64,000 bases of DNA from DASRDR01 sp963812945 [NCBI: uncultured Candidatus Rokubacteria bacterium] (GCA_963812945.1 CAWEXD010000012.1:124001-188000), one strand, 5' to 3'; counted from the first letter of the stretch, positions 36,985 to 46,804 are shown. Notes: generated by a model not told the origin, from the letters alone. A program made the numbers and translations.

Positions 36985-38559
36985 CTAGGCATCCCACCGC
37001 TCCCGGAGCCCGAGGCCGCGAGGCTGGAAGATCGCGGGATCCATCGGCTTGAAGTCAGGCGCGATGGTGGGCCGGAACTCCATCTCGGCGAGCACGTCCC
37101 GCTCGAGGTCGCACCCGGGGGCGAGCTCGAGCAGCTCCACGCCCCGCGGGCCGAGGCCGAAGACGGCCCGCTCGGTCACGTAGCGCACGGGCTTCCCGGC
37201 GGCCGCCGCGCGCGGGCCGCTGAAGGTCACGTGCTCGACCTGCTTCCGGAACTTCATCACCCTGCCGTGGCCGACGACGTGGAGGCGCCCGTTCTCCAGG
37301 CGCGTGTCCCCCGCCTTCCCGAACAGGCCGCAGAAGACGACTCCCTTGGCGTTCTGGGAGATGTCGATGAACCCGCCACACCCCGGGAGGTGCGAGCCGA
37401 ACTTGCTGACGTTGACGTTCCCGGCCGCGTCGACCTCGGCGAACGACAGAAACGCCAGGTCGAGCCCGCCGCCCTGGTAGAAGTTGAACTGGGAGATCTG
37501 ATCGACGATCGCCTCCACGTTCGACTGGGCGGCCAGGGCACGGCCGCGCATCGGCAGACCGCCGATCGTCCCCTGCTCGATCGTGATCGTGAGGTCGTCG
37601 AGGAGCCCTTCCTGGGCGGCGACGACCGGGACCCCATCCGAGATCCCGAACCCGATGTTGAGGACCGCCCCCGGCCGGAGCGCCATCGCGGCCCGCCGCG
37701 CGACCAGCATGCGCTCGTCCAGCGTCACCGGTGGGGCCGGACCCCGGGGCGCGCGGAGCTCTCCCGAGACCGTCGGGTTGTAGCGCTCGACGCCGTGGAT
37801 CTGCCAGGCCTCGGGATTCACCACGACCGCATCGACCAGGATTCCGGGCACGCGCACGAGCTGGGGGCTCAGGCTCCCGCGTCGCGCCATGCGCTTGACC
37901 TCGGCGATCACCAGACCCCCGTTGGCCCGGGCGGCCTGGGCGAGCGTCAGCGGCTCGAGGATCGCCGGCTCGTGCTCCATGCTCATGTTCCCGAACTCGT
38001 CGGCCGTCGTGCCGCGGATGATCGCCACGTCGATGGGCACCACCGTGAACGAGAGCCAGTCGCCCCCGTCCACCCGCACCCGCTCGACCATGGGCACGGT
38101 CGTCACGTCGTTCAGGCGCCCCCCGCCCTGCCCCGGATCCACGAAGGTGTCGAGACCCACGTGCGACAGGATCCGCGGCTTCCGGCTCGCGGCGGCCCAG
38201 ACCATCTGGCAGACGACGCCCTGCGGGAAACAGTAGGCCTCGATCCGGTTCGCGAGCGCGAGGGCGGCCATCCGGGGCGAGTCACCGTACCCCGGGGAGA
38301 TGACACGACGGACCAGTCTCTCGTGGGCAAAGTGGCTCGCGCCGGCGTCCGCGTCGTCGCCGAATCCGCACGGCTGGAGCAGCGTCAAGCCGTTCGGATG
38401 CCCGGTGGACAGGAACCGCCGCTCGATCGCCGACGACACCGCTTCGGACAGGAGGAGCCGTCCGGCGCCCTCCACGCCGACTGTGGCCCCGTCGCGGATC
38501 AGCTGCGCCGCCGCCTCGGCGGTGACAACCTTGGACCGGGTGGCCGCGCCCCTGCTCAT
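36985..38559 (-). CDS. Acyl-CoA:acid CoA-transferase (YdiF/PCT-like, fused subunits)
   Basis: A 524-residue family I CoA-transferase with both halves fused. The N-terminal half has a GVEGAGRLLLSEAV nucleotide-like loop. The C-terminal half holds the catalytic glutamate in TITIEQGTIGGLP, and later GCGGFIDISQNAKGVVFCG. It moves CoA between acyl-CoA and a free acid. A paralogue lies at 41890, with a transporter and MaoC gene in between, suggesting import, CoA activation and beta-oxidation-like processing of an organic acid. Confidence 0.9.
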   Translation of the reverse strand: MSRGAATRSKVVTAEAAAQLIRDGATVGVEGAGRLLLSEAVSSAIERRFLSTGHPNGLTLLQPCGFGDDADAGASHFAHERLVRRVISPGYGDSPRMAALALANRIEAYCFPQGVVCQMVWAAASRKPRILSHVGLDTFVDPGQGGGRLNDVTTVPMVERVRVDGGDWLSFTVVPIDVAIIRGTTADEFGNMSMEHEPAILEPLTLAQAARANGGLVIAEVKRMARRGSLSPQLVRVPGILVDAVVVNPEAWQIHGVERYNPTVSGELRAPRGPAPPVTLDERMLVARRAAMALRPGAVLNIGFGISDGVPVVAAQEGLLDDLTITIEQGTIGGLPMRGRALAAQSNVEAIVDQISQFNFYQGGGLDLAFLSFAEVDAAGNVNVSKFGSHLPGCGGFIDISQNAKGVVFCGLFGKAGDTRLENGRLHVVGHGRVMKFRKQVEHVTFSGPRAAAAGKPVRYVTERAVFGLGPRGVELLELAPGCDLERDVLAEMEFRPTIAPDFKPMDPAIFQPRGLGLRERWDA

Positions 38560-38572
38560 GGACTCCGCCCCG

Positions 38573-39043
38573 TCACTCCGCGTAGGCCGACCTGGCCAGC
38601 TTCCGGGTCTCGACCATCAGCCGATGCTCACCCTCGTGGACCACCTCGCCGCGCTGGTTCACGAGCTCGAGGGCGAGGAAGAAGATGCCGCGCCCGGGGT
38701 CCTTTGTCGGCCGCTTGTCCCGCAGGCGGCACCGGACGTGGACCGTGTCTCCCAGGAACACCGGCTTCCGGAAGTCCCATGTCCAGCCGAGGGACGCGAT
38801 CCCCGCGAACTGATCCGCGCCCCCGCGCAGCTTCAGGCCCTCGGTGATCGCCAGGCCCAGGAGGCCGTGGGCGATGCGGCGACCGTAGGCTGTCCCCTTG
38901 GCGAACTCGTCGCTGATGTGGACCTCGCTCCAGTCGTCGGACAGGCTGGCGAACGTGACCACGTCCGTCTCGGTGATCGTCCGCGTCCTCGACCGGAACT
39001 CCTCGCCGACCGCGACGTCCTCGTAGTATCGGATCTCTCCCAT
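38573..39043 (-). CDS. MaoC-like dehydratase
   Basis: A 156-residue hot-dog fold protein. The hydratase motif lies in ASLSDDWSEVHISDEFAKGT, followed by RRIAHGLLGLAITEGL; the Asp/His pair is that of (R)-specific enoyl-CoA hydratases. It acts on an enoyl-CoA or beta-hydroxyacyl-CoA. The ATG at 39041-39043 follows a GGAGGAGG site. The gene lies 13 bases before the CoA-transferase on the same strand. Confidence 0.9.
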   Translation of the reverse strand: MGEIRYYEDVAVGEEFRSRTRTITETDVVTFASLSDDWSEVHISDEFAKGTAYGRRIAHGLLGLAITEGLKLRGGADQFAGIASLGWTWDFRKPVFLGDTVHVRCRLRDKRPTKDPGRGIFFLALELVNQRGEVVHEGEHRLMVETRKLARSAYAE

Positions 39044-39062
39044 GACGCGTCCCTCCTCCCGT

Positions 39063-39887
39063 TCAGCGGGCCGCGCGCCCGTCGCGAGAACCGGCGCCCC
39101 GACCGTGGAGCACACCCATCTCCTCGAACATCCCGTAGATCGCTTGCACGTGGCCCTCCAGCTCCGGCGCCTCCCCTAGCGCCAGCGGACGCGGGCGCGC
39201 CAGGTCGATCGTCATCTCCCGTACGATCCGCCCGGGCGACGGCGACATGACCACCACGCGGTCCGAGAGGCCCACCGCCTCCTCGATGCTGTGCGTGATG
39301 AACAGCACCGTCTGCCGCTCCGACAGCCACAGCCGCTCCAGATCGGCCCGGACCTGGAGCCGGGTCAGCGCGTCGAGCGCCCCGAACGGCTCGTCCATCA
39401 GGAGCACGGAGGGCCCGTGGACCAGGGCGCGCGCGATCGACACGCGCTGGCGCATGCCTCCCGAGAGCTGCCGCGGGTACCGGTCGGCGGCGTGGGCCAC
39501 ACCGAGCTGTTCCAGCAGCTGTTCCGCCCGGGATCGCACCTCGCGCTGGTCGAGACGCCGGATGCGCCCCTGCAGGAGCACGTTGTCGAGCGCCTTTCTG
39601 AACTCGAGCAAGAGGTCGTCCTGGAAGACGATCCCGACGTCCGTCAGCGGGGCCGCGAGCGCCTCGCCTCCCACCCGGATCACACCGGTCGTCGGACCGA
39701 GCAGCCCGGCCGTCATGAGCATGAGGGTGCTCTTGCCGCAGCCGCTCGGTCCGACGACGCTCACGAACTCGCCCGGCCGGATGTGCAGTGAGATCTCGGT
39801 CAGGGCCTGGGTCGCCCGCGTGCCGTCGATCGGAAACGCCTTGGTGACGCGATCGATGTCGATCGCGACACCCCGTTCCTTGGCCAT
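39063..39887 (-). CDS. ABC transporter ATPase (NitT/TauT type)
   Basis: A 274-residue ATPase with Walker A GPSGCGKSTLML, signature LSGGMRQRVSIARAL, Walker B VLLMDEPFGALDA and the switch His in FITHSIEEAVGLSDRV. It sits between the MaoC gene and the binding protein at 39919, and with the permease at 40988 makes a complete importer. The gaps of 19 to 31 bases suggest one transcript. Confidence 0.93.
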   Translation of the reverse strand: MAKERGVAIDIDRVTKAFPIDGTRATQALTEISLHIRPGEFVSVVGPSGCGKSTLMLMTAGLLGPTTGVIRVGGEALAAPLTDVGIVFQDDLLLEFRKALDNVLLQGRIRRLDQREVRSRAEQLLEQLGVAHAADRYPRQLSGGMRQRVSIARALVHGPSVLLMDEPFGALDALTRLQVRADLERLWLSERQTVLFITHSIEEAVGLSDRVVVMSPSPGRIVREMTIDLARPRPLALGEAPELEGHVQAIYGMFEEMGVLHGRGAGSRDGRAAR

Positions 39888-39918
39888 TTCGAAACGACGT
39901 CCCCGGCGCGCCTGGCGC

Positions 39919-40959
39919 CTATCCGAGCGGGCACTTCGTCGGCAGGGTTGCCGGGAGGAACTCGTGGGTGTAGTACGCGGATGCCGGAACGGACGTGGAC
40001 AGGCCGAGCACCTGCTGGGCGACGCTCACCGTCCGGGTCCAGGCCTCGGCCTCGGCCTTCCCGACGAACTTCGCGCCGTTCTTGCACATCAGGGAGATGG
40101 CCGCCTTCAGCTCGCCGAGGTTCCGGGGCGGCTCGGTGTCGGTCGGGAACGTCTGCACCAGCGCCTTGATGGCGTCGTCCGGGCGCTTGATCGCCGCGTC
40201 CCAGCCCTCCAGGCTCGCCTGGATGAACTTGCGCACGACGTCGCCGCGCTGCGCGAGGGCGGCGTCCGACGCGATGATCGAGGTGCTCACCGTCGCCACC
40301 CCGTGATCCGCGAAGGGCAGGCTGAGGATGTCCACGCCCCGCTGGCGGAAGATCAGGTCGTAATTGTCGAGGGAGCCCAGCATCGCGTCCACCTGCTTCT
40401 GGAGGAGGCTTGCGATCATGGCGTTGCCGGGCATGTTGACCAGGTTCACGTCGCTCTCGGCCAGCCCGTTGGCCTTGAACAGGATCGGGATCATCGCGGT
40501 CTGGGACTGGCCGCTGGGCACCGCCACCGAGCGACCCTTCAGCTCCGCGATCGACTTGATCCCCGACGTGGTCAGCATCGTCACCGCGTTCGGGTTCGAC
40601 TGGTAGATCGTGGACACGATCTTCATCGGGGCGCCCTTGGCGATCAGCTGCATCACCGCCAGGGCGTCGGCGTAGGCGATGTCGGCCTTGCCGGACGCGA
40701 CCAGCTGCGCCGTGACGCCGGATCCCTGTCCCTTGATGATCGTGACGTCCAGGCCCGCCTTCTTGTAGAGGCCCTCCTGCAGGGCCAGCGCAAACCCGGC
40801 ATTGTACCCGCCGGCCGTGAAGTTCAGCTGGAAGGCGACGGGGGTCAGGGGCTGCGCCGACGCGGGCGTCGCCCACTGTATCCCGACGATCGCGCCGACG
40901 GCGAGGACGAGCGCACACACCGAGAGCACCGCAAGCTTGGTTCTCCGCGCGGGAGCCAT
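39919..40959 (-). CDS. ABC transporter solute-binding protein (NitT/TauT, NMT1-like)
   Basis: A 346-residue binding protein with a signal peptide of about 32 residues (basic MAPARRTKL, hydrophobic core, cleavage near ASAQP). The mature domain opens VAFQLNFTAGGYNAGFALAL and has GQGSGVTAQLVASGKADIAY, the NMT1/SsuA signature. The ATG at 40957-40959 follows a strong AGGAGGT site and is preferred to a start at 40995. Ligand unknown; context points to an organic acid handled by the two CoA-transferases. Confidence 0.92.
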   Translation of the reverse strand: MAPARRTKLAVLSVCALVLAVGAIVGIQWATPASAQPLTPVAFQLNFTAGGYNAGFALALQEGLYKKAGLDVTIIKGQGSGVTAQLVASGKADIAYADALAVMQLIAKGAPMKIVSTIYQSNPNAVTMLTTSGIKSIAELKGRSVAVPSGQSQTAMIPILFKANGLAESDVNLVNMPGNAMIASLLQKQVDAMLGSLDNYDLIFRQRGVDILSLPFADHGVATVSTSIIASDAALAQRGDVVRKFIQASLEGWDAAIKRPDDAIKALVQTFPTDTEPPRNLGELKAAISLMCKNGAKFVGKAEAEAWTRTVSVAQQVLGLSTSVPASAYYTHEFLPATLPTKCPLG

Positions 40960-40987
40960 GGGTCGACCTCCTTGTCGAGGGGTGAGA

Positions 40988-41893
40988 CTACTCACGCGTC
41001 CGTTGCCACGGCATGGCGAAGTACGCCACGGCCTCGATGAAGTAGTTCAGGCCGATGCCGATCACGGTCAGGATCAGCAGGATCGCGAAGATCAACGGCG
41101 TGTCCAGGACGCCGGTCGCAACGAGGAGCTGGTACCCGAGCCCGGCGTTCGAGCCGACGAACTCCGCGACGATGGCGGCGGTTGCGGCGATCGTCGCCGT
41201 CGTCTTGAGGCCCGCGAAGATCACGTGGAGGGCGCTCGGAAACCGCACGTGCCAGAACGTCTGCCAGAACGACGCCCCCATGGACCGGGTGAGGTACAGG
41301 AGCCGCGTGTCGAGCGCCTGGAACCCCGCGATGCTCGCCAGCAGGAGCGGGAAGAAGGACAGCAGGACGGTCAGGAGCACCTTGGACTGGATCCCGAAGC
41401 CGAACCAGACCAGGAAGAGGGGGGCGACGGCGATCTTCGGGACCAGCTGGATGAAGACCAGGACGGGGTACGCGATGCGCCGGGCGACCAGCGACAGCGC
41501 GATGAGAAGCCCCAGGGGGATGCTCAGGACCACCGTGATGACGAACCCGATGACGATCTCGCGGAGCGTGATCACCGTGTTCTGCCACAACGCCTGCCGG
41601 GCCTGGATCAGCTTCGGGATGACCGCCTGCGGCGGGGGCACGAGATAGTCCGGCACCCGGAAGATCGCGACCAGGGCGCCCCAGAGGACGATGAGGACGA
41701 CGAACGTCAGCACCGGGGCCGACGCCCATGCGAGGCGTCGGAGCCAGGAGTCGCCGCGGCCGGCGAGCTGGATTGTGGCATCGCTGTTCGCGAGCCCCTG
41801 AGCGTCGGTCTCCATCGCGACGGATCGACCGACATCCCGTCCCGCCGGACCGGTCGTCCGGCCGGTTCCGCCGTCCCCTGTCAACGGAGTCAC
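40988..41893 (-). CDS. ABC transporter permease (NitT/TauT type)
   Basis: A 301-residue permease with a Gly-rich N-terminal extension and six helices. The family loop reads TRSMGASFWQTFWHVRFPSA, and VPKIAVAPLFLVWFGFG precedes it. The GTG start overlaps the stop of the upstream CoA-transferase (GTGA), so the transporter is translationally tied to that enzyme. An ATG about 78 bases further in is an alternative start. Confidence 0.9.
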   Translation of the reverse strand: MTPLTGDGGTGRTTGPAGRDVGRSVAMETDAQGLANSDATIQLAGRGDSWLRRLAWASAPVLTFVVLIVLWGALVAIFRVPDYLVPPPQAVIPKLIQARQALWQNTVITLREIVIGFVITVVLSIPLGLLIALSLVARRIAYPVLVFIQLVPKIAVAPLFLVWFGFGIQSKVLLTVLLSFFPLLLASIAGFQALDTRLLYLTRSMGASFWQTFWHVRFPSALHVIFAGLKTTATIAATAAIVAEFVGSNAGLGYQLLVATGVLDTPLIFAILLILTVIGIGLNYFIEAVAYFAMPWQRTRE

Positions 41894-43419
41894 TCGGCGG
41901 CGAACAGGTCTGCGGGCATCGGCTTGAGCCCCGGGCTCACTCGAACCGGGAATTCAACGTGGTCCAGCACGTCCTTCCGGACATCGAGGCCTGGGGCGAT
42001 CTCGGTGAGCACCATGCCATCCCGCTCCCGGCGGAACACCGCACGCTCCGTCACGTAGACCGCCTCCTGGCCTTTCTTCACGGCCCCTTCGCCGTTGAAC
42101 GTGATCAGCTCGACGTCTTTCACGAACCGTCGGATCGTGCCTTCCCGCTCGATCCGGATCCCGGCCGAGCTCACCGCCGTCCGAAGGCCCTTGGCCGTCA
42201 GCGTCCCACAGAAGACGATCTTGCGCGCCGCGTGGACGATGTTGATGAAGCCGCCCGAGCCCGGCATCATCCCGCTGAACCGCGCGACGTTGACGTTGCC
42301 CAGCCGGTCCACCTCGCCGAACGACAGGCACGCCACGTCGATGCCGCCTCCGTCGTACCAGTCGAAGACCTGGAGCGAGTCGAGGATCGCCGACGGTCCC
42401 ACGGCCACGCCGCCCACCCCCGGGAGCCCCCCGATCGGCCCCTGCTCGATCGTGAAGGTGATCTGCTGGGCCACCCCCCGCTGCACGGCCACGTGCGGGA
42501 CCACGTACATCGGGATGCCCGCCCCCAGGTTCACGACGTTGCCCGGAGCGAACTCCTGAATCGCCCGACGGGCGATGACGACCTTCTCGTCAAGTGGCAA
42601 TCGCGACGGCTGGAGCGGCGCACGGACCTCCCCGCTCATCGCCGGGTCGTGCTCGTCCTCGAACTCCTCGGGCGCCACCACCACGTAGTCCACCATGGGC
42701 GCCGGGATGACCACCGCTCTCGGGTGGAGCGACCCGGCCGCCGCCGTGCGCGTCACCTCGGCGATCACCGTACCGCCCGAGTTCCGGGCGGCCATCGCCA
42801 TGTAGAGCACACCCAGGGTGAAGGGGTCGCGCTCGAGCGCGATGTTCCCGTGCTCGTCCGCGGTCGTCCCCTTGACGATGGCCACGTCGATCGGCTGCCG
42901 CGGGTAGAAGAGCGCCTCTTCGCCCCCCAGGGTCACGAGCTCAGACAGCGGCATCCGGGTCGCCGCGTTCATGCGGCCGCCCTGACGCCTGGGGTCGACG
43001 AACGTGTCGATGCCGACCGGCGTCACGAGGCCAGGGTTGCCGGCGGCCGTCGCGCGGATCCACGCGAAGATCGTGCCCATGGGCAGGTTGTAGGCCTCGA
43101 CGGCGTCCTGCGTGACGAGCCGGTTCAGCTCCTTGTCGGCGTCCCGGCTGAAGGACCCGGCTACCACCCGCCGCATCAGATCCGGTTTGGCCAGCCGGTT
43201 CACGCCGGTGCCCTGGCCGCCGCTCCCGGCGCGGGCCCGCTCCGCCATGATCGGGTAGATCACTTGCAGCCGCCGGGGTTGGCCCGCCTCCAGGAAACGC
43301 GCCTCGAGCGCCGTCAGGACGGACTCGGCCACCAGGCGATAGGTGTTCCCGGACAGGACGACGGTGGCCTGGTCGCGGACCCGCGCCGCGGCCTCGGCGG
43401 CGCTCACAAAGGCAGCCAT
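41890..43419 (-). CDS. Acyl-CoA:acid CoA-transferase, second copy
   Basis: A 509-residue fused family I CoA-transferase, about the same layout as the gene at 36985, with the catalytic glutamate in TFTIEQGPIGGLPG and PGSGGFINIVHAARKIVFCG. The ATG at 43417-43419 follows an AGAGGAG site. It lies between an enoyl-CoA hydratase gene and the permease. Two diverged paralogues in one 7-kb stretch imply two acids, or two steps for one acid. Confidence 0.9.
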   Translation of the reverse strand: MAAFVSAAEAAARVRDQATVVLSGNTYRLVAESVLTALEARFLEAGQPRRLQVIYPIMAERARAGSGGQGTGVNRLAKPDLMRRVVAGSFSRDADKELNRLVTQDAVEAYNLPMGTIFAWIRATAAGNPGLVTPVGIDTFVDPRRQGGRMNAATRMPLSELVTLGGEEALFYPRQPIDVAIVKGTTADEHGNIALERDPFTLGVLYMAMAARNSGGTVIAEVTRTAAAGSLHPRAVVIPAPMVDYVVVAPEEFEDEHDPAMSGEVRAPLQPSRLPLDEKVVIARRAIQEFAPGNVVNLGAGIPMYVVPHVAVQRGVAQQITFTIEQGPIGGLPGVGGVAVGPSAILDSLQVFDWYDGGGIDVACLSFGEVDRLGNVNVARFSGMMPGSGGFINIVHAARKIVFCGTLTAKGLRTAVSSAGIRIEREGTIRRFVKDVELITFNGEGAVKKGQEAVYVTERAVFRRERDGMVLTEIAPGLDVRKDVLDHVEFPVRVSPGLKPMPADLFAAE

Positions 43420-43444
43420 GCCGACTCCTCTACGCCTGCGAGTC

Positions 43445-44194
43445 TCAAGGTTTGCGGTCACGGAACGCGCGAATCCGCGCCTCGCGATCCGGGAACGAAT
43501 AGCAGAGGGCGATCAGCTCGCGCTCGTAGTCCACCCCGACCTCGGGGCTCGTCCGGTCCGCCATCCGGAGGGCGGCCTTGAGGAACACGAGCGCTTCCAG
43601 TCGGTTCCGCGCGATCAGGGCCGCGACCCGTGCGGTCTCGGCCTCCAGCGTGTCGTCCGGGACCAGGACATCGACGAGCCCGATCGCCTTCGCCCGGGTC
43701 GCGTCGATGCGCTCCCCCGTGTACAGGAGGTACGCCGCCATGCCGCGGCCGACGAGTCGTGGGAGGTACTGCGTCCCACCCGCGCCAGGAATCCAGCCGA
43801 GGGTCACCTCGGGCAGGCCGAACTCCGCGGTCTCCGACGCGATGCGCAGGTCGCACGCCAGCGCGAGCTCGAGGCCGCCGCCAAGGGCGTATCCGCGGAC
43901 CATCGCGACGACGGGCTTGATGCAGCGCCGGAGCAGGTGCGGCGCTTCCATCTCGACCGTGTCCCGCTTCTCGACCGGCGTCCGGCCCGACGTCTCGTAG
44001 ATGTCGCTGCCGGCGGAGAAGGCGCGGGTCCCGGCCCCACGCACGACGACGACACGCACTTCCGGATCGTGATTGATCTCCTCGACGTGACGCGCCAGAC
44101 CGTGCCGCATGGCGTCGGTCACCGCGTTCAACTTCTCGGGCCGGTTCAGCGTCAGCGTGGCCACGCCGTCCTTCACGTCGTAGAGCAGCTCCAT
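43445..44194 (-). CDS. Enoyl-CoA hydratase/isomerase family protein
   Basis: A 249-residue crotonase-fold protein. The oxyanion-hole segments are TRAFSAGSDIYE and GYALGGGLELALACDLRIA. Catalytic glutamate candidates are in FGLPEVTLGWIPGAGGTQYL. It hydrates an enoyl-CoA or performs a related isomerisation or cleavage. It lies 25 bases before the CoA-transferase gene on the same strand. Confidence 0.92.
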   Translation of the reverse strand: MELLYDVKDGVATLTLNRPEKLNAVTDAMRHGLARHVEEINHDPEVRVVVVRGAGTRAFSAGSDIYETSGRTPVEKRDTVEMEAPHLLRRCIKPVVAMVRGYALGGGLELALACDLRIASETAEFGLPEVTLGWIPGAGGTQYLPRLVGRGMAAYLLYTGERIDATRAKAIGLVDVLVPDDTLEAETARVAALIARNRLEALVFLKAALRMADRTSPEVGVDYERELIALCYSFPDREARIRAFRDRKP

Positions 44195-44230
44195 TGGTAT
44201 CGGCTCCTGGCGACCAGGCGCGCTCGCGGG

Positions 44231-45022
44231 TCAGCCCGCGATCGAGGCGCCCCCATCGACGACGAGGTTCTGGCCCGTGATGAACTCCGACTCCGGCGAG
44301 GCCAGGAAGACCGCGCAGCCCGCCACGTCCTCCGGCGTGCCGAGGCGCCGATACGGTGTCCGCCGGCGCACCTCTTCGAGCTTGCCGGCCGCGGCCAGCT
44401 CGCGCGTGGCGTCGGTCAGGATGAACCCCGGACAGATCGCATTGACAGTGATCCCATGGGGTCCGGCTTCGACGGCCAGCTGGCGCGTCAGGCTCGAGAC
44501 TCCGCCCTTCGCCGCGCAGTAGTCGGCCCGGCCGGGCGCGACCCCCTGGAGGGCCAGCCGCGAGGAGATGTTGATGATCCGGCCCCCTTGGCCCTGTCGG
44601 ATCAGCTCACGCAGGGCGGCCTGGCAACCGAACCAGACTCCGGTCAAGTCCACGCTGATCACGCGCGCCCACTCCGCCTCCGTCTTGTCGACCGCCGGGG
44701 TCAGCACGGACTGGATGCCCGCGTTGTTGACCATGACGTGGAGTGCGCCGAACTCCGCGACGGCCCGCTTCACGAGCGCATCGACGTCCGATTGGCGGGT
44801 CACGTCCGTCGTCACGTACGCGGCTCGTCCGCCCGCGCTCCGGATCGCCTCGGCGGTCGGGGACTCCCCGCCGGCCGGTCGCTCCCGGACGTCGCCGATC
44901 GTCACGGCCGCGCCCTCCCGGCCAAGAGCGAGCGCGATCGCCCGGCCCAGGCCGGAGGTCCCGCCGGTCACGACGGCCACCCGACCGGCCAGCCGTCCCC
45001 TCGGCGATCCGTCGGACACCAT
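44231..45022 (-). CDS. SDR-family oxidoreductase
   Basis: A 263-residue short-chain dehydrogenase with cofactor loop VVTGGTSGLGRAIALALG, NNAGIQ motif, catalytic Ser in IINISSRLALQG and the YCAAKGG pair (Tyr and Lys). The C-terminus FITGQNLVVDGGASIAG is typical of this class. It probably oxidises a hydroxyl group of a sugar acid or hydroxyacyl compound. It is 7 bases from the DapA-like gene upstream. Confidence 0.92.
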   Translation of the reverse strand: MVSDGSPRGRLAGRVAVVTGGTSGLGRAIALALGREGAAVTIGDVRERPAGGESPTAEAIRSAGGRAAYVTTDVTRQSDVDALVKRAVAEFGALHVMVNNAGIQSVLTPAVDKTEAEWARVISVDLTGVWFGCQAALRELIRQGQGGRIINISSRLALQGVAPGRADYCAAKGGVSSLTRQLAVEAGPHGITVNAICPGFILTDATRELAAAGKLEEVRRRTPYRRLGTPEDVAGCAVFLASPESEFITGQNLVVDGGASIAG

Positions 45023-45029
45023 CCCCGCC

Positions 45030-45959
45030 TTACAGGAGCCCGGCGTGACTCAACGCTCGCCGGATGGTGGCCCGCTCCTCGTCCGACGCGGAGGGAAGCG
45101 GCGCTCGCACGACCGCGTTCTTCAGGATCCCCTGGAACACCAGGGCCTCCTTCATCCGGACTCGGTAGTTCCGGAGGGGGGCCGCGTAGATCGCCTGGCA
45201 GAGCGGGTCGAGCCGATCCCGCAGGGTGGCCCCGGTCACCAGGTCGCCCCGCCGCACGGCCTCGAGCATCTTGATCTGGGGCGCCGTCGCGGTGGCCCCC
45301 ATGCCGAGGAGCGCCCCGTCCGCTCCGAGCAGATACGACTCGTAGATGAACGTGTCGTTCCCGGTGAGGATCTTCAGCGGTCGGGGGAACGTCCGGTTCA
45401 CCCGGACGATCTGAATGAAGCGGGTCGCGTCGAAGCTCGCCTCCTTCAGCCCGACCACGCCCTCGAGCGCGGCGAGCTGACGCAGCGTCTCGGCCGGGTA
45501 CACGACGCCGCCGAACTGCGCCGGCCGGTGGAACAGGATCACCGGCAGCTCGCTCGCCCGGATGATGGCGCGGTGATACTCGACCACGGTTTCGGCGGGG
45601 AGCCCCTCGCCACCGAAGGCCCGGGGCGGAAACACCAGCAACCCCGCCGCCCCGGTCCGCCTCGCCGCCCGCGCCTGGGCCACCGCCTCCGCCGTGAACT
45701 CGCTGATGATCCCGGCCAGGACTGGCAGCCGGTCGGCGACCGCCGCCACGACCCGCTCGAGCACCTGGGCGCGCTCCTCGGGATAGAGAAGCTCACCTTC
45801 CCCCGCGCTGGAATTCACGACGAGCGCCTTCGGCCCGTCGTCGGCGATCCACCGCACGTACCGCTCCATCGCCTCGAGGTCGATCGCCCCGTCGTCCCGC
45901 AGCGGCAGCACCGGCGCGGCGATGTACCCCTCCACGTCGAGCGGGCGCACCGTTCCCAT
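45030..45959 (-). CDS. DapA-family aldolase/dehydratase
   Basis: A 309-residue (beta/alpha)8 protein of the dihydrodipicolinate synthase superfamily. The Schiff-base lysine is in GVVGLKEASFD and the substrate carboxylate loop is NSSAGEGELL. The tyrosine of the usual YNxP motif is replaced: the segment reads ILFHRPAQFG. That argues against true dihydrodipicolinate synthase and for a sugar-acid aldolase or dehydratase. Its place after the sugar-type ABC permeases, and near an enolase-superfamily dehydratase, fits sugar-acid breakdown. Confidence 0.88.
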   Translation of the reverse strand: MGTVRPLDVEGYIAAPVLPLRDDGAIDLEAMERYVRWIADDGPKALVVNSSAGEGELLYPEERAQVLERVVAAVADRLPVLAGIISEFTAEAVAQARAARRTGAAGLLVFPPRAFGGEGLPAETVVEYHRAIIRASELPVILFHRPAQFGGVVYPAETLRQLAALEGVVGLKEASFDATRFIQIVRVNRTFPRPLKILTGNDTFIYESYLLGADGALLGMGATATAPQIKMLEAVRRGDLVTGATLRDRLDPLCQAIYAAPLRNYRVRMKEALVFQGILKNAVVRAPLPSASDEERATIRRALSHAGLL

Positions 45960-45968
45960 CGCGTCTTC

Positions 45969-46802
45969 TCACCCCTTCACGGCGCCGGCCGCGAGGCCCG
46001 TCGCCAGGTATCGCTGCACCGCCACTCCGAGGATCGCGGTCGGGAGCAGCACGAGCATGCCCGCCGCCGCGACCCGGTCCCAGTACACCGCGCGCTCCGT
46101 GATGAACCCGGAGATCATGACCGGGAGCGTGCGCGCGCCGCGGCCCGTCAGGATCACCGCGTAGATGAAGTCGTTCCACGAGTAGAGGAACGTGAGGACG
46201 GCGGTGGCCGCGATCCCCGGCGCCATGATGGGGATCACGACCCGCCACAGGGCTTCGAGCCGCCCGCAGCCGTCCACCTGGGCGGCCTCCTCCAGCTCCA
46301 CCGGCACCCGCAGCACGAACCCCCGCAAGAGCCACACGGACAGCGGAAGGGTCAGGGAGATGTGGGTCACGATCAGGCCGAGCCGTGTATCGAGGAGGCC
46401 CAGCCGCGAGTAGATCACGAAGAGCGGGATGATCATCGCGATCGGCGGCATGACGTGCACGCAGAGGACCGCCAGCGACAAGGTCTCCCGCCCGTGGTAC
46501 CGGAACCGCACGAAGCTGTACGCGGCCGGCAGCCCGATCGCGATGGCCCCGGCGCTGCTGCAGACGGCCACGACAAGGCTGTTCTGGAGATACCGGAAGA
46601 ACGGGTGGAGCGTCAGCACCTCGCGGTAGCCGGACAGGGACGGCGCGAACAGCCAGGCCGGCGGGAGCTCGATCAGCAGCGTCTCCGGCAGGATCGAGAG
46701 CCGCGCCAGCCACAGGATCGGAAAGGCCACGTATCCGACAAGCAGGACGCTCCCGAGCATGATGGCGATGCGACGGAGGGTCGGCCGCGCCGCCCCGGAC
46801 AT
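45969..46802 (-). CDS. Carbohydrate ABC transporter permease (MalG type)
   Basis: A 277-residue permease with six helices and the MalG-class loop EEAAQVDGCGRLEALWRVVI. The N-terminal helix starts after SGAARPTLRR. It begins 2 bases after the MalF-type gene and completes the sugar-type importer with the binding protein at 48679. No ATPase of this type is in the window, so an ATPase encoded elsewhere must be shared. Confidence 0.92.
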   Translation of the reverse strand: MSGAARPTLRRIAIMLGSVLLVGYVAFPILWLARLSILPETLLIELPPAWLFAPSLSGYREVLTLHPFFRYLQNSLVVAVCSSAGAIAIGLPAAYSFVRFRYHGRETLSLAVLCVHVMPPIAMIIPLFVIYSRLGLLDTRLGLIVTHISLTLPLSVWLLRGFVLRVPVELEEAAQVDGCGRLEALWRVVIPIMAPGIAATAVLTFLYSWNDFIYAVILTGRGARTLPVMISGFITERAVYWDRVAAAGMLVLLPTAILGVAVQRYLATGLAAGAVKG

Positions 46803-46804
46803 CC